From JAMZMI01 sp963848175 (GTDB taxonomy: Bacteria > Bacteroidota > Bacteroidia > Cytophagales > Cyclobacteriaceae): a stretch of 64,000 bases of DNA. The position numbers were made by a program, and so were the translations under genes. Positions 19,208 through 25,783 of the stretch are shown here, in pieces. Numbering within the stretch: the first letter of the stretch is position 1; the number at the start of each line of letters is the position of its first letter. A model generated the notes under the pieces. It was not told where the DNA came from. It saw nothing but the letters and a program-made list of their open reading frames with translations, and did no database searches. Location: positions 705,740 to 769,739 of the forward strand of contig CAWKCO010000012.1 in NCBI GenBank assembly GCA_963848175.1, written 5' to 3'.

Positions 19208-19878
19208 TCTTTCGTTATTATGTGTCTAATTCTTGGAATTACCATAGCTAAGCCCATTCCAAGCAGTACTATAAAACCAAACCAGTTGAGTTCTTGCCAG
19301 TCTCTTTTGTTCAATATCAAGCCACAACCAGCAAGAATGAGAATTCCAAACCCAAAGACCAACCATTTTCCAAATTCAGTTTCCCAAAACCCCACTGTCC
19401 TTGAAATTTGAACCGAATTATCAACTTTTGAGATTGCACCAGTCAATTCCTGCATATTGTGGTAGAAGTTAATAAACTCTTCTTCCATGAAACGAAAAAA
19501 GAACTTCACTTTTTTGCCATTCTTTAATTTTAATACGAATTGGTCAAGATGAGTGCTACTATCGTAAGAATGCTCACTAATTTCCGGCCATTGTAGAGAA
19601 ATGTTCGGTTGATTGTGGAAAATGATTTGCTTAGTCCAAATGAATTGTAGCCCTTCTTTGTTCATCTCCATTATAATTTTGCCCACATAGAGTTTTTTGG
19701 TTAGTTGTTCGAAAATGAGATAGCCAGGAGCTGCTGCTAATAGAAAAATTAGTTTGCTGTTTTCTTGAGGTGGAGCGATGAGAAAAGCCGTTGTTATGGC
19801 AACTGCGATTGACAGGAAATGTCTCAATACATATAAGCCCTTTGAGGCTACTTCAACTTCAATTCTGTTCATTTTCAA
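19189..19878 (-). CDS. cassette gene D: unknown four-helix membrane protein
   Basis: A 229-residue protein. Two N-terminal helices (about 20-37 and 42-58) are followed by a soluble beta-rich centre (EGLQFIWTKQIIFHNQPNISLQWPEI, VLKLKNGKKVKFFFR) like a PH-type membrane-associated domain. Two more helices follow at about 172-190 and 198-215. The frame reads through the cassette core into the junction and ends in VANKL, with TGA at 19189-19191. The cassette unit is 19199-19896, framed by TTAGCCACA and TGTGGCTAA. Function unknown. Confidence 0.6.
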   Translation of the reverse strand: MKMNRIEVEVASKGLYVLRHFLSIAVAITTAFLIAPPQENSKLIFLLAAAPGYLIFEQLTKKLYVGKIIMEMNKEGLQFIWTKQIIFHNQPNISLQWPEISEHSYDSSTHLDQFVLKLKNGKKVKFFFRFMEEEFINFYHNMQELTGAISKVDNSVQISRTVGFWETEFGKWLVFGFGILILAGCGLILNKRDWQELNWFGFIVLLGMGLAMVIPRIRHIITKDVANKL

Positions 19879-19887
19879 TTCAGGAGT

Positions 19888-20303
19888 TGTGGCTAACCAA
19901 TTGTATCGTTTTTAATCTAATTAATTCATTTCCAAAGCCTTCACCAAGTAGTTAGCCAAATACCCACATCTCGCTCCGCTTTTGCGCCCTCAAAATAGTC
20001 AAAAAGTACTAAGAAGCGGTATGGAAATACGGAAGGAGCAGGTTTTCATTTCTAACGAACAAACAAGTTACTTGGAGTAACCTGTTTAGTGGCTTAGGAT
20101 GCGAAAAGAGAATGCCTCTATCCTTTCCTTCTCCATGGAAACAAAAGAGGGCTTAGATCAAGAGCCGCGGTGGATTTTCTCACAAAAGCCAAAACCACAA
20201 TGCCGCAAGTGCCCTGATTATGGATCACAAAAAAAACTCAATGATGCGACTTCATTGAGTTTTTTTGTGAGGAATTATGGCTATTCGGCTAAATGTTGTG
20301 GTG
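19888..20303 (-). repeat. attC-like junction between genes C and D (type gamma)
   Basis: A second copy of the 400-base gamma element, nearly identical to 18041-18458 with scattered changes. It is framed by GTTGTGGTG (20295-20303, core of C) and TGTGGCTAAC (19888-19897, core of D). It lacks the extra 22-base nested core found in the first copy. It again contains the bidirectional terminator. Confidence 0.65.
20226..20269. terminator. bidirectional terminator inside gamma junction 2
   Basis: ACTCAATGA pairs with TCATTGAGT, flanked by an A run and a T run. The stop codon of gene C2 lies inside this hairpin. Confidence 0.75.
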
Positions 20304-20554
20304 TGTTTATGAGTTTGGTACATCTCCAGTATCGATACAATTGTTAATATCTGTCCTACAGCTGACCCAAGAAGTAAGATCGCTAATGGAATTTCATAGA
20401 TGAGTTTTTTAGTTGGTTTAACGAACATAAAGACTAATCCAACAATTATGATGGGAATTGTGATGAAGAAAAAGTACGTCCAATACGTTGGGATAAGATT
20501 CAGGACAATAGCTAAGAATCCCACCAGTTTTGGTTTGTAAAGTAGTTCACTCAT
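20252..20554 (-). CDS. cassette gene C2: small unknown membrane protein
   Basis: A 100-residue protein with three predicted membrane helices (about 10-28, 30-47, 53-74). The last 20 residues (HKHTTTFSRIAIIPHKKTQ) are read from the cassette core and junction rather than from the gene proper, so the original protein probably ended near MYQTH. It lies 28 bases after C1 in the same cassette, which is unusual, since most cassettes hold one gene. No family recognised. Confidence 0.5.
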   Translation of the reverse strand: MSELLYKPKLVGFLAIVLNLIPTYWTYFFFITIPIIIVGLVFMFVKPTKKLIYEIPLAILLLGSAVGQILTIVSILEMYQTHKHTTTFSRIAIIPHKKTQ

Positions 20555-20582
20555 ATGTCAAAGTGTAGAATTGAGCATCTGG

Positions 20583-20960
20583 TCATCTAAGCTTAACAAT
20601 TACCGATATTAGTATTCCGAAAACTATTCCTATTCCCAGAGAATAAATCGTGACAAATCTATCCCAAAGGGAAAGTTGTGCAATTACAATTGTAGTTAGA
20701 AGAGTAAGAGTAAATATGATCCTCCCTTTTTCTGAAGCTGATCTTTGCTTGTTCTTAAAGAGGTAAAATTTAGGGCTCGAGATAAATTCGGCAAAGACCA
20801 ATCCAGAGAAAAATATGAAGACCGTTAAGGCTGTTGGTTCGAATCCATATTTCCAGGTAGCAACGATCACACCGACTACAAAAAATGACAATGTTATCAA
20901 CCCATCAGTCTTCTTTAACCGTTCGATTCTATACTTTATGTACTGTGAAAGTTCGTTCAT
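20583..20960 (-). CDS. cassette gene C1: small unknown membrane protein
   Basis: A 125-residue protein with four predicted membrane helices (about 19-36, 41-58, 75-94, 100-121). A short N-terminal charged stretch comes first (MNELSQYIKYRIERLKK). It starts about 18 bases inside cassette C, whose ends are GTTGTGGTG (20295) and CACCCCAAC (20971-20979, one mismatch). No family recognised. Confidence 0.55.
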   Translation of the reverse strand: MNELSQYIKYRIERLKKTDGLITLSFFVVGVIVATWKYGFEPTALTVFIFFSGLVFAEFISSPKFYLFKNKQRSASEKGRIIFTLTLLTTIVIAQLSLWDRFVTIYSLGIGIVFGILISVIVKLR

Positions 20961-20970
20961 GTTCTGCGTT

Positions 20971-21091
20971 CACCCCAACGATCAGCTAAGCACAGTCGGC
21001 TCAGCCTTTCTAAATATCTCAAAACTATCTGATTCGATGCACTCTTTGCAAATAACTAAGTAAGCCGATTGGGCTTAGGCCTGTTACCAGC
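20971..21091 (-). repeat. attC-like junction between genes B and C (type beta, 121 bp)
   Basis: This is the most classical site of the array, with the length of standard attC sites. On the minus strand it starts with the core GCTGGTAAC, then the arm AGGCCTAAGCCCAATCGGCT. A loop of about 55 bases follows, then the returning arm AGCCGACTGTGCTTAGCTG and the core GTTGGGGTG. The arms pair over most of their length, with mismatches near the middle. Confidence 0.7.
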
Positions 21092-21092
21092 T

Positions 21093-21704
21093 TTACTTTT
21101 TTCGTCCTATCCACACAGTTCCAACTCGCTTGGAGTACATAATTTCGGGGTTGCCGTTTATTTCAGTTGATTCAGCGTTATACCCATCTGACAGAAGTTC
21201 ATCGATCTCCTCATCTGTCAGTTCTTCTAGATTTTTGAAATGTAAATTCTCATCCATGTAAGGTTCAAAGCTGAACTCGTCCAAGTTGTAATTAATTGAT
21301 TGCCACTTATGAGATGGGAATTTTCTGTCTGATTTATCTGGTCGGTAGTAGTTGTTGCGAAATTCGTCCGGTTTATCCGTTTTGGCACAAACCACTTGAC
21401 TTCTGATAAATTTTGGTTCATTAATCCAAAGTTGGAGATCAAAATTCTGTTGGTTCAAACTATAATACTGATACCATTTGTTGTGTATTTCAATTAGCCG
21501 TTCAAGTATTATTTTACAATACCAACCTGGAGGTTGTCTTTCCATTAACCTGTTCCATGGGTCAATGCGTATCTTCACAAAGTCTTCACCGTAATTGTTG
21601 AAATGCTCTAAGTCTGGATTTTCGTGGTTCAGATGCCAATCCGTGATCTTCTTCGTTTGCTTTTTCCAGCCTCTGATTTTCTTTTTGTTGGGGTCTATTG
21701 CCAT
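21093..21704 (-). CDS. cassette gene B: unknown soluble protein
   Basis: A 203-residue hydrophilic protein rich in Lys, Asn, Trp and Tyr (KKIRGWKKQTKKITDWHLNHENPDLE, PPGWYCKIILERLIEIHNKWYQYY). An acidic stretch follows near the end (NLEELTDEEIDELLSDGYNAE), and the tail is SKRVGTVWIGRKK. There is no signal peptide or membrane helix. No family recognised. The cassette unit is 21084-21723, framed by TTACCAGC and GCTGGTAA. Confidence 0.6.
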   Translation of the reverse strand: MAIDPNKKKIRGWKKQTKKITDWHLNHENPDLEHFNNYGEDFVKIRIDPWNRLMERQPPGWYCKIILERLIEIHNKWYQYYSLNQQNFDLQLWINEPKFIRSQVVCAKTDKPDEFRNNYYRPDKSDRKFPSHKWQSINYNLDEFSFEPYMDENLHFKNLEELTDEEIDELLSDGYNAESTEINGNPEIMYSKRVGTVWIGRKK

Positions 21705-21715
21705 GAGTGATGATT

Positions 21716-21913
21716 GCTGGTAACGCCACTGTATGAATCGTGCGTTTTGGTGAAGATAATGTTTCGTCTACTAAATAGCCAGTTCTGCGAAATGGTCTAT
21801 TACTTTTTTTATTTCTCAATAGGCCAATTCGCTGAATTGGCGGGGCTTCCAGAATGTAGAAAATCTCGTCTAGCACTGTCCACGCATGATTTCATCACAG
21901 CATGTTAGGCATA
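21716..21913 (-). repeat. attC-like junction between genes A and B (type alpha)
   Basis: A close copy of 19008-19207 with a few substitutions and one missing base in the T run. It is framed by GTTAGGCATA (21904-21913, core of A; GTTAGGC fits the canonical GTTRRRY) and GCTGGTAAC (21716-21724, core of B). On the minus strand, CTGTGATGAAATCATGCGTG pairs with CGCACGATTCATACAG with bulged bases. Confidence 0.7.
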
Positions 21914-21915
21914 TT

Positions 21916-22587
21916 TTAATCTGGAAAACATTGAGGTCCTATTGCCCCTCCACCGTATTCGAGAGCTAGTTTGGGACTATAAAGTTGATATTGACAGCTG
22001 TCGTTCCAGTTTTTATACTCGTCTTCCTTAATTGGTTCAATAAATACATTGTATGAGTATTTGCCCATGCCACTCCTTGCATAGCCAATCTTGGCAGGCC
22101 ATCCATTATTGACTGAAATACAGTTAGCTTCATCGAGCATTTTTTTTATTTGTTTGAGTGTTGAGGTATTCCATTTAAGGCTTGTTAATGCACTATCCAG
22201 TGAGTTGGTTAGTGGAGCGTAGCTTGAGGAGTCTCTTGCTGATGGTATATGGGCATAATTATACGGGTCAAAGTCCCATTTTTGAAAAATGTAATTCCGA
22301 GGGAATTTATTTTTTAGCTTCTCTTTCCAAATCCAAAAGTCGATTGAGTTGTTATTCTTGAATTCTAGGTAGATCAAGGTTGAGTCTGGTGTTATTTCGT
22401 TAATGTAATTGGCCAGTTCTTCGATGCTTTGTTGACGTTGGTCATAGTTTTGAATTAACTCCCGTTTGCTCGAAGAATCCATATTGAAAAACACAGCGAA
22501 AACTAACAGTATTTGGAATAAATAGTATGCGGCAAAACCTATTGCTGGGATTGCTAGAAGCCAAGTTATGATTTTTTTAGTGTTCAA
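21916..22587 (-). CDS. cassette gene A: unknown membrane-anchored protein
   Basis: A 223-residue protein that starts with TTG at 22587 (MNTKKIITWLLAI); no ATG lies in frame before it. Residues 6-33 form a membrane anchor (IITWLLAIPAIGFAAYYLFQILLVFAVF), so the rest is probably periplasmic. It reads ELANYINEITPDSTLIYLEFKNNNSIDFWIWKE and ends in YGGGAIGPQCFPD. No family recognised. The cassette unit is 21905-22607, framed by TTAGGCATA and TATGCCTAA. Confidence 0.6.
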   Translation of the reverse strand: MNTKKIITWLLAIPAIGFAAYYLFQILLVFAVFFNMDSSSKRELIQNYDQRQQSIEELANYINEITPDSTLIYLEFKNNNSIDFWIWKEKLKNKFPRNYIFQKWDFDPYNYAHIPSARDSSSYAPLTNSLDSALTSLKWNTSTLKQIKKMLDEANCISVNNGWPAKIGYARSGMGKYSYNVFIEPIKEDEYKNWNDSCQYQLYSPKLALEYGGGAIGPQCFPD

Positions 22588-22598
22588 TGAAAGTTCGT

Positions 22599-22790
22599 TA
22601 TGCCTAACAACTGGTTGTCGTTAATGCACTATAACCAATTGTATCGTTTTTAATCTAATTAATTCATTTCCTAAGCCTTCACCAAGTATAGTCGTTTATA
22701 AGCGTTAGCACACGGCTAATAAGGCACAACTCGCTCCGCTTTTGAGCCCTCAAAATAGTCAAAAAGTACTAAGAAGCAACTATTGCTAAA
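22599..22790 (-). repeat. partial gamma-type junction upstream of cassette A
   Basis: The first part (22602-22680) copies the start of gamma junction 1, including the nested core pair GTTGTCGTTAATGC.../...TATAAC. A 25-30 base insertion or rearrangement follows near 22690-22720 (contains GTTAGCACACGGCTAA). Then the gamma sequence resumes (CACAACTCGCTCCGCTTTTG...) until about 22790. The rest of gamma, with its terminator, is missing. This is the high-coordinate, upstream end of the array. Confidence 0.55.
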
Positions 22791-23068
22791 AATCAAGAAA
22801 CTTTAGTTGTCACTCTTCTAATCTAGCAAAGCTGTAAACGCCAATGGCTTTTTTAAACTGCTTTTAGAGTGAAATAGAGCATCTTTTTTCATTAACTGTT
22901 GCACCGCTCAGAGCAACCTGTTCCTCAGGGTCAAGCGACTTGTTGCTCAAGGTCGAGGGACAAGTCGTTTTGGAATGGGCTACTGGAGATCACTTTTAGA
23001 TTTTAGTTTTATGATAGACATTGTAAAACAACCAGCCATGCAAAAAAACACCTACAATGTGTAGGCAT
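22791..23068. other. gene-free stretch between array and DUF892 gene
   Basis: No integrase or other gene is present. 22945-22980 holds an inverted repeat (CGACTTGT.../...ACAAGTCG), and 23051-23065 a short hairpin (CCTACA/TGTAGG). Nothing else is recognisable. Confidence 0.4.
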
Positions 23069-23101
23069 AAAAAAAGAAGACCAGCCAAAGCCAGTCTTCT
23101 G
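23069..23101 (-). terminator. Rho-independent terminator of the DUF892 gene
   Basis: On the minus strand AGAAGAC pairs with GTCTTCT and runs into seven T, 30 bases after the stop. Confidence 0.7.
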
Positions 23102-23131
23102 AGAAACAAAATGAGATATCTATCTCCACAA

Positions 23132-23629
23132 TTAAACCTCTGCCTCTTGGTTTACTCTTTGGGCTAGTTCGGTCAATAGGACGTCCATTTCCTTATCTTG
23201 ATCCAAAATTTTGCCGAGGGTTTTCTTCTCATCATAGTGATTTAGAAGTCCCGCATAAGTACATGCTGTACCATAGCCAGCTATCTCATAGTGCTCGATT
23301 CTTTGCACTTCGGCTATCAGCGCTGCATCCATTACTTCCTCTGTGGCTTTTTCGTTCATCATCGACTTGGCTTCAGAAATAATGCCTTTCATTGCCTTGC
23401 AAGTTTCTCCAGAAGGATCAATATCCAATCCTTTGCAAACATCTTCGATCATTCTCACGTGCTCTCTAGACTCCTCCAGATGTTGATTGAGCAGTCTTTG
23501 AAGCTCCACGCCAGAAACTTTGTCTATGATAGACTGAAGCGTATCTGCTACTTGATTTTTGGCATTGTACAAATCTTTTAGTTGGTGTTCGAAAAGGTCT
23601 TCGAGTGATTTCATTTTATTATCTGACAT
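23132..23629 (-). CDS. DUF892 ferritin-like protein (YciE/YciF family)
   Basis: A 165-residue helical protein of the YciE/YciF group, linked to osmotic and oxidative stress; the fold is a four-helix ferritin-like bundle, but the reaction is unknown. The family pattern is clear: SLEDLFEHQLKDLYNAKNQVADTLQSIIDKVS, then LNQHLEESREHVRMIEDVCKGLDIDPSGETCKAMKGIISEA, then AALIAEVQRIEHYEIAGYGTACTYA. The Glu and His residues in ESREH, EVQRIEHYE are the likely metal ligands. It stands alone with its own terminator. Confidence 0.92.
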   Translation of the reverse strand: MSDNKMKSLEDLFEHQLKDLYNAKNQVADTLQSIIDKVSGVELQRLLNQHLEESREHVRMIEDVCKGLDIDPSGETCKAMKGIISEAKSMMNEKATEEVMDAALIAEVQRIEHYEIAGYGTACTYAGLLNHYDEKKTLGKILDQDKEMDVLLTELAQRVNQEAEV

Positions 23630-23905
23630 AATCGTATTGTTTAAATGAATAATTCAATTTTGTACTCCCGTTCCCACAAGGAGCGTTCCAATCAGCAAAT
23701 AGCGCGTTTATTCATCATTCAGCACCAAGCCCTGTAGACATTGCACCCTTTGGGTGTGGAGATATGCAACACTTCAAGCGCTCCTAAAACTGGCTTCTCA
23801 GAACGAGTGTGTTTTTTTCAATTCCAAATCCACTGAAGTTAACCACAAAAACATCAATTTAGTGGTTGGATATTCGATCTTACCCAAACAGGAATAAACT
23901 CTTTC

Positions 23906-25121
23906 ATGCGTCACATTCTTTTCAGCTCCAATGATCTTTTATTGAGTCATACACATCTGCCCAAATTGGGGAGCGCATTGCCTCAAAATGCCATAGGTAA
24001 AGACTGTGCGCTGATCACAGGTGCTACAGGGTTTATCGGAGGGTTTCTGCTAAAGGAGCTTTTGATCAACCAGTCTTTTGACAGGGTTTATTGCGTGGTG
24101 CGTGCTGAGAACCAAACCACGGCTTTTGAGAGGGTGAAATCCAACCTATTAGAAAAAGGCACACCAGAGGATTTGATTGACAAGTCAAAAATCATTGCCA
24201 TTTGTGGAGATATTTTAGAATCAAATTTTGGTCTGGACACGACCACTTTTGAGCAGCTATGTGCGGAGGTAGATCATGTTTTCCATTTTGCTGCTACGAT
24301 GAACTGGGTCACTCCTTTCAATCAAAACACCATCGCCAATATTGAGGCGCTGAAAACGAGTATTGCTTTTTGCTGCAATAAAAGGTTGAAAAAACTCCAC
24401 TACGCATCGAGCATGGGCTTATGGACATTGCTTAATCACAAAGAAGACAGCATTTTAGAAACGCACATTCATGATCAGGCAAACGAGCTTCCTGGAGGAT
24501 ACTTTCAGTCGAAATGGGTAAGCGAAAAAATCCTAAAAAAGGCATCCGACATGGGCCTACCTGTCAACATTTACCGAATAGGTGATGTAAAAGGCAACTC
24601 CACAGATGGGCTCGGAGATCCTAATAACTTTGGAAATCTGGTAATGCAGTACTTTCATCCTTCGTGGAGTAGCCATTGACTTGGATGCGCCCGAGTTCAA
24701 CTTTATCCCTGTAGATTATCTCACCAAAGCCATTGCTCGCATTGCGCTTAGCGAAAGCAACAAGACCTTTCAATTTTCTAATCCAGATTTGATCTCGTTC
24801 AAGGACATCTACCATGCCGCTCTGGATGTAGGGCATGACATGCAGTTGGTATCAAAAGTGGAATGGGACAACATACTGAAACAAGATAAAACCACCCATG
24901 GACACCTTTTAAGGCCTATATTCAAGTCCTTCACTCCTGATCCATCGCTGAGTCCTACATCCTTTTATGATATTGGGGTGCAAATGTTTACAAAATGGCA
25001 TGACACCAGCAATACCTCCCAGGCACTTGTCGGATCGGACATCCACTGCCCAGGCATGCGTCAAGAACAAGTACTTCAACGGTATTTGAGTCATTTATCC
25101 AAAACCATTGCCACGGCATAA
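23906..25121 (+). pseudogene. SDR thioester-reductase-type fatty acyl reductase, one frameshift
   Basis: An extended SDR/NAD-binding reductase of about 405 residues, like the terminal reductase domains of Lys2/CAR and fatty acyl-CoA reductases. The Rossmann motif is ITGATGFIGGFLLKELL, then VYCVVRAENQTTAFERVKSNL. The catalytic Tyr-Lys is in GGYFQSKWVSEKIL, and PVNIYRIGDVKGNS follows. One extra base near 24656 shifts the frame within MQYF-ILRGVAIDLDAPEFNFIPVDYLTKAI; both halves are well conserved. By context it should reduce fatty acyl thioesters to the fatty alcohol used by the AGPS-like enzyme downstream. Its stop and the next start overlap as TAATG. Confidence 0.75.
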
Positions 25122-25783
25122 TGTCCAAAGAAAAATACGATTTTTTCCCCACAGACTTGTTTCATGCGTTCGGCCGAATGGCTTTTAGCATATTCACGTA
25201 TGTGGTGTTTCATTTATACACCCGAGTGATCATACACAATCGCTCTGCCCTACCGAAAGGCGCTTTCATTATTTGCAGCAACCACCAAAGCCATTTGGAC
25301 GGCATCATATTGAGCTACGTAGGCTGCTACAATTTTGCTCGCACAGCCATGATTGCCGCTAAAGATTATTGGTATGACAATAGAACGCGGTACTATGTTT
25401 CTCGCTTCTTTTTCAACACCATCCCCATCAACCGCGTAGCATCCAGCGAATCATTCAACATGCTAGAAGCTGCCCGAGCTGCAAAACATTTCACGAGTGC
25501 TGGCGGGCGGTGCATCGTGATGCTGCCAGAGGGCACTCGATCTAAAGATGGAAAAATCAAGCCTTTCAAAAAGGGCATTACCACATTGGCGAAAGCCACC
25601 AACTTACCGGTGATTCCTGTGTATATTCACAATTCTGGTAGATTTTGGCCAAAGGGTTCATTCTTTTTGCGCCCCGGGAGTATCCATGTAAGAATTGGAG
25701 ATCCTATCTTTCCAGAGGCATTGGCAGCACCGAATGCCACAGAAATCATTCAAGCAAGCGTTGTTTCATTATCCAAAATATGA
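25121..25783 (+). CDS. PlsC-like 1-acylglycerol-phosphate or DHAP acyltransferase
   Basis: A 220-residue PlsC-family membrane-associated acyltransferase that moves an acyl chain onto a glycerol-phosphate type acceptor. Block I is CSNHQSHLDG (HX4D catalytic motif), block III is VMLPEGTRSKDGK and block IV is LPVIPVYIHNSG. One or two hydrophobic helices lie in residues 15-35. The gene overlaps the reductase stop by one base and the AGPS start by four (ATGA), so translation of all three is coupled. In this setting the acceptor may be DHAP, supplying acyl-DHAP for the next enzyme; ordinary lysophosphatidate acylation is the alternative. Confidence 0.85.
   Translation: MSKEKYDFFPTDLFHAFGRMAFSIFTYVVFHLYTRVIIHNRSALPKGAFIICSNHQSHLDGIILSYVGCYNFARTAMIAAKDYWYDNRTRYYVSRFFFNTIPINRVASSESFNMLEAARAAKHFTSAGGRCIVMLPEGTRSKDGKIKPFKKGITTLAKATNLPVIPVYIHNSGRFWPKGSFFLRPGSIHVRIGDPIFPEALAAPNATEIIQASVVSLSKI

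Noticed and set aside
18031..21913. REP/MITE-type dispersed repeats instead of cassette junctions
   Set aside because: Each repeat is flanked by a different inverted core that matches the other end of the neighbouring gene unit, which transposon-like repeats do not explain; no target duplications were seen. Kept as the main alternative.
17300..22790. CRISPR array
   Set aside because: Repeats are 120-440 bases long, unequal, palindrom-based and separated by genes; no regular short repeats, spacers or cas genes.
23051..23065. Hairpin CCTACA/TGTAGG as a terminator
   Set aside because: The stem is only six bases; the stronger hairpin at 23069-23101 with its T tract already serves the DUF892 gene.
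22791..23905. Integron integrase next to the array
   Set aside because: Both strands hold only the DUF892 gene and non-coding sequence; no tyrosine recombinase motif.
25645..25779. Longer start for the AGPS-like gene
   Set aside because: These 45 residues are another frame of plsC; similarity begins at the ATG at 25780 that overlaps the plsC stop.
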